Assembly: GCA_029249345.1 (NCBI GenBank)
Contig: JAQWHM010000021.1
Coordinates: forward strand, 62,001 to 126,000
Length of the DNA stretch: 64,000 nucleotides
Direction of reading: 5' to 3'
Source: UBA10348 sp002469915
Lineage (GTDB): Bacteria; Bacteroidota; Rhodothermia; Rhodothermales; UBA10348
This document shows, piece after piece, positions 8,017 to 17,237 of the stretch; the first letter of the stretch is position 1; each line of letters opens with the position of its first letter. A program made the translations under genes and the position numbers. The notes beneath the pieces were generated by a model. It worked only from the letters and a program-made list of their open reading frames with translations, was not told the DNA's origin and made no database searches.

Positions 8017-9498
8017 CTACGATACGAGTGCTTCACTCATATTGAACCATATCTTGACATCTGTAGCAGGACGGCTATCTAGAATACAGGTGTACTCGTT
8101 TGTTTGCGAGTCGTATTCATAGTCTAAAGACCACTCGGCAGCATGTTCTACGACTTGCTCAATAGCCGTCAGGATGTAGTCCAATTCAGCATCCGTCATA
8201 GTTGGATGCAAGGATAGGCGTACCCAACCTGGTTTGTTAGACAGAATCCCAGCATCAATCTGGTCCGTGATCGATTTCGACTGCACGGGATCTACGTGCA
8301 GCAAAAAGTGACCGTAGGTGCCCGCGCAAGAACAGCCGCCACGCGTTTGAACTCCATATCGATCGTTGAGCAGTTTCACGATCAGGTTAAAGTGCACGTC
8401 TTCTACGTAAAAAGAAATCACGCCCAAGCGATCCTCATGCTTGTCAGCCAAAATATTGACATGAGGAATAGCCCGCATCCGAGGGAAAGCTATAGCCAGC
8501 AATTCCCGCTCTCGATCTATGATGTTTTGGGTACCCATTTCTTCCTTCAGCTTAATACATAGCGCTGCGCGAATGGTCTGCAGAAAAGCAGGCGTTCCCC
8601 CATCTTCACGGTCTTCTAAGTTGGCAACGAATTGGTGTTTACCCCAAGGGTTAGTCCAATCTACCGTTCCTCCACCTGGGTGATCAGGAACACGATTCTG
8701 GTCTAACTTCGAGTTGAAGACCATAATTCCTGACGACCCCGGGCCTCCCAAAAATTTGTGTGGAGAGAAAAATACCGCATCTAAGCACTCTAAAGGGTCT
8801 CCCGGATGCATATCGATATCTTCGTAGGGAGCCGAAGCGGCAAAATCTACAAAGCACCATCCACCGTGCTGATGCATAACACGAGAAAGCTCATAGAAAG
8901 GCGCATGCAGTCCAGTGACGTTAGAGCAAGCTGAAAATGAACCAATCAGTGGCCGCCCAGCATACTTTACGACTTCCTGTTCCAGATGCTGAACCACACA
9001 CCTACCGAAATTATCGGGTTCTAGTACCACCAGATCAACTTCAGCTTCTAGCCAAGACGTCTGGTTAGAGTGATGCTCCATATGCGTGACGAAGACCACA
9101 GGACGCTCGGACTCAGGGATAGATACGTAAGGCTGAATTTTTTCTGGGACCCGAACGCCAATAATACGCTGTAGTTTATTGATCACACCCGTCATGCCAG
9201 AGCCGGCCGAGATGATCATATCATTCTCATTCGCATTGACATGCTTCTTGATGATATGTCGCGCCTCATGATACGCGTGTGTCATCGAGGTCCCCGTAAC
9301 ACTTGTCTCGGTATGGGTATTGGCCACCCATGGACCCATAACCTCACTCAGACGCTTTTCGATTGGACTATAGAGCCGACCGCTAGCAATCCAGTCTGCA
9401 TAGATAATGGGAAGCTCCCCGTAAGGCGAATGAAACGTCTGATCTATACCGACGATGTTTCTTCGAAAGGGGGAAAAATAAGCTTCGAGTGCAGACAT
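8017..9498 (-). CDS. Class V aminotransferase-fold PLP enzyme (selenocysteine lyase/cysteine desulfurase-like)
   Basis: This is a fold-type I PLP enzyme of 493 residues, longer than SufS or NifS (about 400). Seen in the sequence are THMEHHSNQTSW (138-149, cofactor-stacking histidine region), WCFVDFAASAPY (214-224, cofactor-binding Asp), the PLP lysine in FSPHKFLGGPG (K248) and a cysteine-rich RGGCSCAGTYGHFLL segment near residue 380. The last resembles the conserved cysteine loop of desulfurases but has a CxC arrangement. It starts 12 bases after the rpoN stop, so it is the third gene of the DUF3109-rpoN operon. No suf or isc genes are nearby. The reaction is uncertain: desulfurase, lyase or another class V activity are all possible. 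Confidence 0.82.
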   Translation of the reverse strand: MSALEAYFSPFRRNIVGIDQTFHSPYGELPIIYADWIASGRLYSPIEKRLSEVMGPWVANTHTETSVTGTSMTHAYHEARHIIKKHVNANENDMIISAGSGMTGVINKLQRIIGVRVPEKIQPYVSIPESERPVVFVTHMEHHSNQTSWLEAEVDLVVLEPDNFGRCVVQHLEQEVVKYAGRPLIGSFSACSNVTGLHAPFYELSRVMHQHGGWCFVDFAASAPYEDIDMHPGDPLECLDAVFFSPHKFLGGPGSSGIMVFNSKLDQNRVPDHPGGGTVDWTNPWGKHQFVANLEDREDGGTPAFLQTIRAALCIKLKEEMGTQNIIDRERELLAIAFPRMRAIPHVNILADKHEDRLGVISFYVEDVHFNLIVKLLNDRYGVQTRGGCSCAGTYGHFLLHVDPVQSKSITDQIDAGILSNKPGWVRLSLHPTMTDAELDYILTAIEQVVEHAAEWSLDYEYDSQTNEYTCILDSRPATDVKIWFNMSEALVS

Positions 9499-9510
9499 GG
9501 CTCTTTGTTA

Positions 9511-10983
9511 TCAGGACAATACGATCTCTTTTCTTAATCGAGCGACCGGTATACCAAGCTGCTCGCGGTACTTAGTCACCGTTCGACGAGCAATCTGAAA
9601 CCCTTTTTCCTCCAACATAGTTGCGATGCGCTGGTCAGAAAGGGGTTTCTTCTTGTCATCTTCAGTAATGATCGTGTCAATAATGGATTTAACTTCCTTG
9701 TTAGATACGTCTTCTCCTGAATCAGTGGATAACCCTTCTGAAAAGAAGTGCTTAAGCTCGTACACGCCAAAATCAGTTTGAACATACTTCCCATTAACCA
9801 CTCGGGATATAGTTGAGATGTCCATTTTGATGATTTCAGCAATGTCTTTTAAAATCATCGGTCTCAGATTTCCTTCTCCCTGACGGAAAAAATCTGCCTG
9901 TTGCCCTACAATTGCCTGCATGACACCCAACATAGTCTGACGTCGCTGGTTGATGGAATTGATGAACCAGCGGGCAGATTCAAACTTCGATTTCAGGAAA
10001 TTACGGGTGTCTGCATCGTACGATTGTTTTCCTTTCTTTTTGTCCGACACCACCTTTTCTAGCATCTGGTGATACTGCTTAGACACACGCAGTTCTGGTG
10101 CATTTGCCGAATTAAGAGAGATAATGAACTCATCATCTTCAAACCGAACCGTAAAATCAGGCGTGATATAGTTTTCTGAGGCGGCAAAATCTCCTTCTCC
10201 AGGCTTTGGATTCAGCCGCTGAATCAGCTCGTATGCTTCTTTCAGCTCAAATCCTTCTACCCCAAGCCGACGCATAATCTGGTCGTAATGCTTCATCGTA
10301 AACGCCTTGTAGGCGTACGTCAGCATCTCAATAGCCACATCCCTACCTGGAAGTTCTTGTGGAAGCATGTTCAATTGCACGATCAAACATTCTTTCAGGT
10401 CTCTGGACGCTACACCAACCGGCTCCAAACGCTGGACACGAAAAAGCACCTCTTCGACGTCTTCTTCGGTCAATAAAACGCCTTGATTAAAGGCTACATC
10501 ATCAACAATAGATTCTAAAGGTCGTCTGAGGTATCCATCCTCATCGATAGATCCAATGATCTGGTCAGCGATGAGCCCATCTTCTTCACTTAGGTTTAAA
10601 AACGAAAGCTGATCTCGAAGATGTTCGGTCATACTATTTACCGCAACCATGGGTGAATCGCGCCGATCCTCGTCATCACCTTGATCCACACAGGCTTTGT
10701 AACCGTATAGATCATCGCCCTGGTCCATCAACTCTTCCCACTCGAACTCGTCTTCAGAGGTATCCTCCTCCTGCTGTACGTCATCAAAATCTTCTGATTC
10801 TGTCTGCTCGTCCAGTGCCTCCGTTTCGAGATCTTCACCTTCTTCCAAAAGCGGATTGATCTCCATCTCGGCCTTGATACGTTGCTCAAGGGCCAGCGTC
10901 GGAAGCTGAAGTAGCTTTATGTACTGTATTTGCTGCGGTGAAAGCCGCTGCGTTTGGGACAGTCTCTGGTGTAAATTTAGCAT
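9511..10983 (-). CDS. rpoN: RNA polymerase sigma-54 factor
   Basis: This alternative sigma factor recognises -24/-12 promoters and needs an AAA+ activator to open DNA. The 490 residues show all three regions in order. They are the Gln/Leu-rich N-terminal activator-interacting region (LSPQQIQYIKLLQLPTLALE), a very acidic linker (about 50-110), the core-binding domain, and the DNA-binding C-terminus. The C-terminus holds ISRVVNGKYVQTDFGVYELK and the RpoN box as RRTVTKYREQLGIP. It lies between a DUF3109 gene (9 bases upstream) and a class V aminotransferase (12 bases downstream), which looks like one operon. A sigma-54-type ATPase is encoded 16 kb away at 26397-27665. Confidence 0.96.
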   Translation of the reverse strand: MLNLHQRLSQTQRLSPQQIQYIKLLQLPTLALEQRIKAEMEINPLLEEGEDLETEALDEQTESEDFDDVQQEEDTSEDEFEWEELMDQGDDLYGYKACVDQGDDEDRRDSPMVAVNSMTEHLRDQLSFLNLSEEDGLIADQIIGSIDEDGYLRRPLESIVDDVAFNQGVLLTEEDVEEVLFRVQRLEPVGVASRDLKECLIVQLNMLPQELPGRDVAIEMLTYAYKAFTMKHYDQIMRRLGVEGFELKEAYELIQRLNPKPGEGDFAASENYITPDFTVRFEDDEFIISLNSANAPELRVSKQYHQMLEKVVSDKKKGKQSYDADTRNFLKSKFESARWFINSINQRRQTMLGVMQAIVGQQADFFRQGEGNLRPMILKDIAEIIKMDISTISRVVNGKYVQTDFGVYELKHFFSEGLSTDSGEDVSNKEVKSIIDTIITEDDKKKPLSDQRIATMLEEKGFQIARRTVTKYREQLGIPVARLRKEIVLS

Positions 10984-10992
10984 GACGTACTC

Positions 10993-11574
10993 TTAGCCCT
11001 TTTGAAGGATGGTACGTCGTTCCTTCACCATCAAAATAAATTGGGCATACCACTCCGGTCCATATTTCCGAGAGAGGGGTTCCTCCAGATATTCTGCCAG
11101 TCCCAAACCGTCTTTTTTGCCCAACTTTCTGCCTGGACTACAGATGCCGATTTGCTCGTAGTTCAGTGCTTCGAATTCGCCCAACTGCCGAACCCGAAGA
11201 GGGTATAGATGGCACGATATGGGCTTTACGAAGTCGGTTTTCCCCTCACGATGGGCTTCTTGGATGGCACATTTAGCGACAGGTCCGTCGTAGCGCACAA
11301 AAATGCATTCTGCGTCGCCGACGCAGGTTGTGGCAAAATGGCCTCCACCCAGATCTTCCCAGGTGCCATTTTTTTCAACAACCTCAAGGGCTTCCTTTCT
11401 CAACCTATCTCGAACAATAGGAAATACATCTTCGATCTGACTTATTTCACTTTCCAGTAGGGGCGCACCGGAGTCACCCTGCACACAGCAGGCTCCTTGG
11501 CATGCCCCAAGATCACAGCAAAAAGCCGCTTCTACGAGGTCATCTGATATAAGTACGTTGTCTACTACAAACAT
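10993..11574 (-). CDS. DUF3109 family protein (cysteine-rich, possibly metal-binding)
   Basis: The protein matches what I know of the Bacteroidota DUF3109 family. It starts MFVVDNVLISDDLVEAAF and then carries a dense cysteine block (CCDLGACQGACC) near residues 18-30, with further cysteines in TTCVGDAECIF, CAIQ, CHLYPLR and CSPG. This resembles YkgJ-type proteins with a predicted iron-sulfur or zinc centre; biochemical function is unknown. The frame is open further upstream to a TTG at 11604, but the ATG at 11574 gives the family N-terminus. The longer version would include a GAGGAG ribosome binding site within the coding region. It heads the leftward operon with rpoN and is divergent from ruvB. 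Confidence 0.82.
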   Translation of the reverse strand: MFVVDNVLISDDLVEAAFCCDLGACQGACCVQGDSGAPLLESEISQIEDVFPIVRDRLRKEALEVVEKNGTWEDLGGGHFATTCVGDAECIFVRYDGPVAKCAIQEAHREGKTDFVKPISCHLYPLRVRQLGEFEALNYEQIGICSPGRKLGKKDGLGLAEYLEEPLSRKYGPEWYAQFILMVKERRTILQKG

Positions 11575-11707
11575 GATGCCGTATTCTATTGCTCTCCTCA
11601 GCAATAATCAACTTTTATGATGTCAAGAGGGGCGCACATGTATAATTATGTTGTTGAATTAACGATCTTGTCACGTAGAGTTACCTCGCCATGCAAGTCC
11701 GTCACCC

Positions 11708-12745
11708 ATGATTGAACGGTCCGGAAATCTTTCTCAGCAAATCAATGCCCCTGAAGAGGACATTGAGAAAGCGTTGCGCCCGAAATCTCTTGATGAGTTT
11801 ATCGGTCAAGAACAGATAAAAGATAATCTGAGGGTGTTTATTACGGCAGCCCAGCGACGCGGCGAATGCCTGGACCACGTCCTCTTATCGGGCCCGCCTG
11901 GTCTTGGAAAAACGACGTTGGCCTACATTATTGGAGCCGAAATGGGGTCGCAGGTCAAAACGACCTCAGGCCCGGTCTTAGACAAACCGGCCTCGATTGC
12001 TGGACTTCTGACGAATCTAGATGAAGGTGATGTACTCTTTATCGACGAAATACACCGCCTTTCGCCGGTTGTCGAAGAGTATCTGTATGCCGCGATGGAA
12101 GACTATCATATTGATATTCTCATCGATTCTGGTCCCAGTGCGCGCAGCGTAAAAATCTCGCTGCCCCCATTCACGCTTGTTGGTGCGACCACACGGAAAG
12201 GTCTCCTTACCGCTCCGCTGCGCGCGCGATTCGGAATCGACTTCCGCTATGACTATTACTCGGCTGCTACGCTAACCAAGATTGTGCGCCGGTCAGCCGG
12301 TTTGCTCAAAGTAGATCTTACCGATGATGGCGCTACCGAAATTGCCCGACGTTCACGAGGTACCCCCCGGATTGCAAACCGGTTGCTCCGGCGCACCCGT
12401 GACTTTGCCGATGTAGAAGGCGATGGCCGAATCACCAGACCGCTCGCCGATCACGCCCTTAACGCGCTGAATGTGGACATCGAAGGGTTGGACGATATGG
12501 ATACCCGTGTTCTCATGACGCTGATCGAAAAATTTGGAGGCGGCCCAACGGGTCTCACCAATCTGGCGGTTTCCGTGGGTGAGGACGCCGGTACCATCGA
12601 GGAAGTATATGAGCCCTATCTCATACAAGAAGGGTACATTGAGCGCACAGCAAGGGGTCGTATGGCAACGCCAGCTGCTTACAAACACTTTGGACTCAAA
12701 GCACCCGGCCGCCCTACTGACGACTTGTTCAACTCTGAAGGCTAG
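11708..12745 (+). CDS. ruvB: Holliday junction branch-migration ATPase RuvB
   Basis: RuvB is the hexameric AAA+ motor that, with RuvA, drives Holliday junction migration during recombination and fork repair. The 345-residue chain has the usual length. It carries KALRPKSLDEFIGQ at the N-terminus, Walker A GPPGLGKTT (62-70), Walker B LFIDEIHRLSP, a sensor-1 VGATTRKG segment, the arginine-finger region APLRARFG, and the C-terminal winged helix ending in GRMATPAAYKHFG. It is a single-gene unit convergent with the D-threonine-aldolase-like gene. ruvC is in the same window at 30081, so the ruv genes are dispersed. Confidence 0.97.
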   Translation: MIERSGNLSQQINAPEEDIEKALRPKSLDEFIGQEQIKDNLRVFITAAQRRGECLDHVLLSGPPGLGKTTLAYIIGAEMGSQVKTTSGPVLDKPASIAGLLTNLDEGDVLFIDEIHRLSPVVEEYLYAAMEDYHIDILIDSGPSARSVKISLPPFTLVGATTRKGLLTAPLRARFGIDFRYDYYSAATLTKIVRRSAGLLKVDLTDDGATEIARRSRGTPRIANRLLRRTRDFADVEGDGRITRPLADHALNALNVDIEGLDDMDTRVLMTLIEKFGGGPTGLTNLAVSVGEDAGTIEEVYEPYLIQEGYIERTARGRMATPAAYKHFGLKAPGRPTDDLFNSEG

Positions 12746-12800
12746 CTCGGAGCGTGCAGCCGGTCACTGAACGCCCACATGTTTAATGTGCGGCCGCTGC

Positions 12801-13973
12801 TTACACAACGAGGCTTTGTGCGTCCACGGGGAGTGTTTGAATCACGTCCTCACCATCAACAAGTACCATCTGCTTCTGAGTGCTTACCACCACACAGGCG
12901 TGATTGGGCACGACCCGCACACGGTCTCCCACACGAAGGGTTGAGCCTCCACGAATCCGGACCCACCCATGTTCTTCCGAAAGGGCATTGATGACCGCGT
13001 GCGGCATCGGAACCATTTCTTTGGAGTCGTACAAAATCTGACCAAATCCTTCCGCCTGATAAGCCCCGTCCGAAGTCAGCACTTTCTTTCCTGCATCAAG
13101 AAAAAGGCGCTCACTGCCATCGGCATTTCGATGTCTTGAAAATACGGTGGCATATACCGAAAGGGAGCAGCAATCCATCGGCTGCACACCCAGATTAACC
13201 TGAGTCATATCATGGAAAACATAATTTCCGGGTCTTATTTCCGTTATTTTGAACCCTTGGTATTCCGTATTTGAGAAATAGCGAAGTGAAGGAGTGCTAC
13301 CGATACTGATTTCAAGATCACCCGTAACAGCCGCCCGGACACCCGCTTCGCGCAAACTGACGGCAAACTCCAGCATACGATCCCGTTCTTGATCCGACAC
13401 GCGTTTGAGTGAATCACCAAGTGATTCCCCTTCAGTCTGAGGACCGTAATAAGAGTGTCCTGCATGGGTCAGAATACCCACTACTTTAAGACCTGGCATT
13501 CCGTCTACACGAGCGGCAAATGCGGCGCTCTCTGAGCGATTCCATAAAACCCCACATCGGTGATATCCGATATCCGTTTCGATAACCACCTCGGCTTCCA
13601 ATCCCTGAGCAGAGAAAAAGGCTGATGCAGCAGATGCTCCTTCCATGGTATCAACGCAGAAAGAGATGCGCGCTTGCGTCATTAGCTGAGCAACCCGAGC
13701 ATATTTATCCTCCCCAAAAAGGGCATAGGCGACTCTAATGTCGTCAAAACCCGCCTTAACAAAGGTCTCGGCTTCACCAAGCTTCGCAACCGTCAGGCCC
13801 GAAGCACCTAAATCTCGCTGCATCGTTGCGATGAAGACTGATTTGTGAGTTTTGATATGTGGCCTAAGGTGGACCCCTTCTCTGGCAGCATGCTCCTGCA
13901 TGACACTCAGATTTTTTTCCAGTCTTTTTCTTTCAATTAGAACTGCTGGCGTCGGAAGATCAGAAAGGATCAT
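12801..13973 (-). CDS. D-threonine aldolase / D-serine dehydratase-like PLP enzyme (DSD1 family)
   Basis: This is a fold-type III PLP enzyme with an alanine-racemase-like N-terminal barrel and a C-terminal beta domain. It would act on D-hydroxy amino acids such as D-threonine or D-serine. The cofactor lysine lies in HLRPHIKTHKS (K41 by order of the motif). Near the C-terminus PNHACVVV (356-363) gives the His-x-Cys pair that binds the divalent metal in this family. The length of 390 residues is normal. It starts 10 bases after the stop of the PD40 lipoprotein gene and may be co-transcribed with it, though no functional link is obvious. Choosing between aldolase and dehydratase is not possible from sequence alone. 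Confidence 0.85.
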   Translation of the reverse strand: MILSDLPTPAVLIERKRLEKNLSVMQEHAAREGVHLRPHIKTHKSVFIATMQRDLGASGLTVAKLGEAETFVKAGFDDIRVAYALFGEDKYARVAQLMTQARISFCVDTMEGASAASAFFSAQGLEAEVVIETDIGYHRCGVLWNRSESAAFAARVDGMPGLKVVGILTHAGHSYYGPQTEGESLGDSLKRVSDQERDRMLEFAVSLREAGVRAAVTGDLEISIGSTPSLRYFSNTEYQGFKITEIRPGNYVFHDMTQVNLGVQPMDCCSLSVYATVFSRHRNADGSERLFLDAGKKVLTSDGAYQAEGFGQILYDSKEMVPMPHAVINALSEEHGWVRIRGGSTLRVGDRVRVVPNHACVVVSTQKQMVLVDGEDVIQTLPVDAQSLVV

Positions 13974-13983
13974 AATAAACTAC

Positions 13984-14880
13984 CTATTGAGGCCACTCGA
14001 TCTGCAATGAAGTAATTAGAACCGAAAGAATGTCCGCTTTTTCGGCTCCATGCGATGTGTAATAAAGGAGGCGACCATCTCGGCTGACCTCCGCTCCATA
14101 CTCGAGATTCTCTGTATTCACCTCGGGGCCGAGATGCTGAGGTGTAGACCAATCGTCCCCATCTCTAAACGAAATAAACAGATCATCGCCCCCCATTCCC
14201 ATTGGATCATCAGCTCGGGAAAAAATCAGGTAGCGTTCCAGCCCATCTACATATACATCCGATTCTGAATAGGTTGAGTTTACCTCGCCAGACAAGGCCT
14301 CCACTTCATATCCATCCATCCCCAGTTTAGCCCGGTATAGATCGAATTGTCCCATTCCTCCTTCCCTATCAGAGGCAAAATAGATGGAGCCTGTTTCCGA
14401 GACTGATCCATGCATGTCATTGGCATCTGTATTGACTGTCGTAAGCGCTTCTGGCGCCATCCATTCTTGACCGTCATGCATTGCGATCCACAAATTAAAA
14501 TCGCCAGGCGCGGATTCTCCAACCACTGGGCGATCCGAAGAAAACAACAGCGCATCGAGCGCAGGATAAAAACGAACACCCCGATCATTGAACTGACCAG
14601 AAAAAGGAAGCAGAGTGGGTGAAGACCATCCAGAGGCGGTTTGTACGGACTCAAAAAGGGCGTGGTTAGTCCACGATTCGTTGTGTGTTCCGAAAACCAG
14701 CCTTGTCTTTTCAGAGTTGAAGGTCGCCCAGCTTTCATTTGCTTCGACCTCAATCTCGCTTAACGGCTCACCCTGAAAAAAACGGCCTGAGTAATCGGGG
14801 ACTTGCTCTGCACATCCCACAGTCAGGAGGGATACAAAGGACATCAGAAGCAGAGTTCGGGAGGAGTTCTTCAATAACAT
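13984..14880 (-). CDS. PD40/TolB-like beta-propeller lipoprotein
   Basis: The 298-residue protein begins with a lipoprotein signal (LLLMSFVSLLTVGC, cysteine near residue 23), so it is predicted to be membrane-anchored. The body contains PD40/WD40-like repeats of the TolB type: PALDALLFSSDRP, GSIYFASDREGGMGQFDLYRA, ERYLIFSRADDPMGMGGDDLF and GRLLYYTSHG. Such modules are found in TolB and in OmpA-linked proteins and mediate binding at the envelope; no catalytic residues are apparent. It is downstream of atpD-atpC on the same strand after a 151-base gap and 10 bases upstream of the DSD1-type gene. Confidence 0.82.
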   Translation of the reverse strand: MLLKNSSRTLLLMSFVSLLTVGCAEQVPDYSGRFFQGEPLSEIEVEANESWATFNSEKTRLVFGTHNESWTNHALFESVQTASGWSSPTLLPFSGQFNDRGVRFYPALDALLFSSDRPVVGESAPGDFNLWIAMHDGQEWMAPEALTTVNTDANDMHGSVSETGSIYFASDREGGMGQFDLYRAKLGMDGYEVEALSGEVNSTYSESDVYVDGLERYLIFSRADDPMGMGGDDLFISFRDGDDWSTPQHLGPEVNTENLEYGAEVSRDGRLLYYTSHGAEKADILSVLITSLQIEWPQ

Positions 14881-15031
14881 CGTGTTTGACGGTCAAATAG
14901 CAGGAATCGAGAGATGTCTGCCGATGATTTCCAAAAAAACGGAGGATAGCATGAAGTCGCTCCCTCGTCTAAGAAGTTTCTCTATTCAAGTTCCAATTCG
15001 TATCGAGAATGCTCCGGCACCGCGCCCTGAA

Positions 15032-15442
15032 CTATCGCTTGCGACCAACCGTTGCCATTGCAACGCGAACACGATTTCGTGCACGATTCAGCGCACGAGA
15101 CATAGTATCTTTGGTATCCGCATCGAGAGTTCCTGCCAATGCTTCAACAGCCCGCTGCTCTGCAGCTTGCGCTCGTTCCACATCAATGTCGGAAGCCAAT
15201 TCAGCAGTCTGGGCCAGTACCGTGACCGCATTGTCAGCCACCTCTAGAAAACCACCACTGGTTGCAAAGGTGATGGATGTCCCTGTATTGTCTTTTAAAA
15301 CAAGCGGGCCCACCTCTATTGCTGCAATCATCGGAGCGTGATTTTTCAACACCTCAAATGATCCTTCTACACCAGGAGCCTTTACTCCTTGTGTTTCACC
15401 GCTAAAGACGCGGCCGGCTGGTGATACGATTTCGACAAACAT
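15032..15442 (-). CDS. atpC: F-type ATP synthase epsilon subunit
   Basis: This subunit of the F1 central stalk couples rotation and regulates ATP hydrolysis. The protein shows the N-terminal ten-stranded beta-barrel pattern (VEIVSPAGRVFSGETQGVKAPGVEGSFEVLKNH, in two parts) followed by the C-terminal helical hairpin (DVERAQAAEQRAVEAL and RALNRARNRVRVAM). Its 136 residues are typical. It follows atpD by 35 bases. The split beta-epsilon operon without alpha, gamma or delta genes is a known arrangement in Bacteroidota relatives. Confidence 0.93.
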   Translation of the reverse strand: MFVEIVSPAGRVFSGETQGVKAPGVEGSFEVLKNHAPMIAAIEVGPLVLKDNTGTSITFATSGGFLEVADNAVTVLAQTAELASDIDVERAQAAEQRAVEALAGTLDADTKDTMSRALNRARNRVRVAMATVGRKR

Positions 15443-15477
15443 ATGCGTCGTTCGGATGCTGTTTCAGGATTGGCGGT

Positions 15478-16971
15478 CTAGGCTTCGGCTAGCATTTTTT
15501 CGCCGGCTTCGATGACTTCTTCAATGGCGCCTTTGTAAGCAAAAGCACTTTCAGGAAGGTGATCTAGCTCACCGTCAAGAATCATACGGAAGCCTCGGAT
15601 CGTGTCGTCAATCTTGACATACTTGCCAACATTACCGGTGAACTGCTCGGCTACGAAGAACGGCTGACTCATGTAGCGCTGTGCACGACGTGCACGGCCT
15701 ACGACCAACTTATCTTCGTCTGAAAGCTCGTCCATTCCAAGAATGGCAATAATGTCCTGCAGCTCTTTGTAACGCTGGAGCAGGTTTTTGACTTCCTGAG
15801 CGGTGTCGTAATGCTCATCCCCCAGGATGCGAGGATCTAGAATACGGCTTGTTGAATCCAACGGATCAATGGCCGGATACAGACCGAGAGATGCGATCTG
15901 ACGAGAAAGCACCGTCGTGGCATCCAAGTGAGCAAATGTCGTTGCTGGAGCAGGGTCAGTAAGGTCATCCGCAGGCACATACACAGCCTGTACAGACGTA
16001 ATCGAACCGTTTTTGGTTGAGGTAATGCGTTCCTGCATCTCACCCATCTCTGTAGACAATGTTGGCTGGTAACCCACAGCTGAAGGCATTCGGCCAAGAA
16101 GGGCAGAAACTTCAGAACCGGCCTGAGTGAAACGGAAGATATTGTCAACGAAAAACAACACGTCACGTCCACCCAAGTCACGGAAGTACTCAGCAATGGT
16201 TAGTCCGGAGAGGGCCACACGGGCACGCGCTCCTGGCGGCTCATTCATCTGGCCAAATACGAGAGCCAGTGAGGAGTTTTTGAGGGCTTCATTATCCACT
16301 TTAGAAAGGTCCCATTCGCCCTTCTCCATGGATTCTAGAAATTCTTTGCCATAGTCAACAACGCCAGACTCGAGCATCTCACGGAGAAGGTCGTTTCCTT
16401 CTCGCGTACGCTCTCCTACACCAGCAAATACCGAAAGACCGTCGTGGCCCTTAGCAATGTTGTTGATGAGCTCCATAATCAAAACGGTTTTACCCACACC
16501 GGCACCACCGAAGAGACCAATCTTTCCGCCTCGAGCATACGGCTCGAGTAGATCTACCACTTTAATCCCTGTCTCGAGCATCTCAACCGAGGTGGAGAGT
16601 TCGTCGAATGCAGGAGGAGCAGCATGAATCGGACGACGGCCAGACGCTTTCGGCTGAGGAATACCATCGATGGCATCTCCAACTACGTTAAACAGTCGAC
16701 CAAGGATATCATCACCAATCGGCATTGAAATCGCATTGCCCGTATTGGTGACGGTGGTTCCTCTTTCGAGGCCATCCGTGGCATCCATAGCAATCGTTCG
16801 GACCCGATTCTCTCCAAGGTGCTGCTGCACTTCAAGAACCAGCTTAGTGCCGTCTGACTTTTCGATCGTCAGAGCGTCCAGAATATCCGGGACTGCGTCT
16901 GCAGGGAACTGTGCGTCGATAACAGGGCCGACGATCTGGACTACTTTGCCGGAGGCGCTCTTTGCTTCCAT
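15478..16971 (-). CDS. atpD: F-type ATP synthase beta subunit
   Basis: This is the catalytic subunit of F1, making ATP from ADP and phosphate at the inner membrane. Walker A is GGAGVGKTV, followed by GVGERTREGNDL. The catalytic Walker B region is DVLFFVDNIFRFTQAGSEVSALLGRMPSAVGYQPTL, read in two parts, with the DELSEEDK-like block present as DELSDEDKLVVGRARR. The frame is open to 17007, but the ATG at 16971 (MEAKSASGKVVQIVGPVID) gives the family N-terminus and a 497-residue protein. atpC follows. The 267-base gap to the divergent zinc protease must hold the operon promoter. Confidence 0.97.
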   Translation of the reverse strand: MEAKSASGKVVQIVGPVIDAQFPADAVPDILDALTIEKSDGTKLVLEVQQHLGENRVRTIAMDATDGLERGTTVTNTGNAISMPIGDDILGRLFNVVGDAIDGIPQPKASGRRPIHAAPPAFDELSTSVEMLETGIKVVDLLEPYARGGKIGLFGGAGVGKTVLIMELINNIAKGHDGLSVFAGVGERTREGNDLLREMLESGVVDYGKEFLESMEKGEWDLSKVDNEALKNSSLALVFGQMNEPPGARARVALSGLTIAEYFRDLGGRDVLFFVDNIFRFTQAGSEVSALLGRMPSAVGYQPTLSTEMGEMQERITSTKNGSITSVQAVYVPADDLTDPAPATTFAHLDATTVLSRQIASLGLYPAIDPLDSTSRILDPRILGDEHYDTAQEVKNLLQRYKELQDIIAILGMDELSDEDKLVVGRARRAQRYMSQPFFVAEQFTGNVGKYVKIDDTIRGFRMILDGELDHLPESAFAYKGAIEEVIEAGEKMLAEA

Positions 16972-17237
16972 CACTATTCGAAAATCTAGGTTGCGGAAAA
17001 CTCCCAAATGACACGTGGACCCTTGTGGTCAGCGCATCTGCCGTCGATATGGGGTGCGACGGCTAAATTTGAGACAGCGTAGAAAATAAGGTGATCCTTC
17101 TGAATTCGCCTAGTAATGGCCTCTAAGGATCGCAAAGAAACGGGGAATTTCCTCCTTCGCAGGATGTTCATTTTTAAGGACCTGAAGACCTATATTTCAA
17201 CCCTTCCACGAGGCTTTTCGTCATAATTGAGACCACC
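16972..17237. other. Divergent intergenic region between atpD and the zinc protease gene
   Basis: The region holds no gene. It must contain the promoters for both atpDC (leftward) and the secreted protease (rightward). I see no clear dyad or canonical -10/-33 pair that I would commit to. Confidence 0.4.

Noticed and set aside
14882..15341. Two overlapping rightward open frames
   Set aside because: They overlap atpC in antisense, and their translations show no family features.
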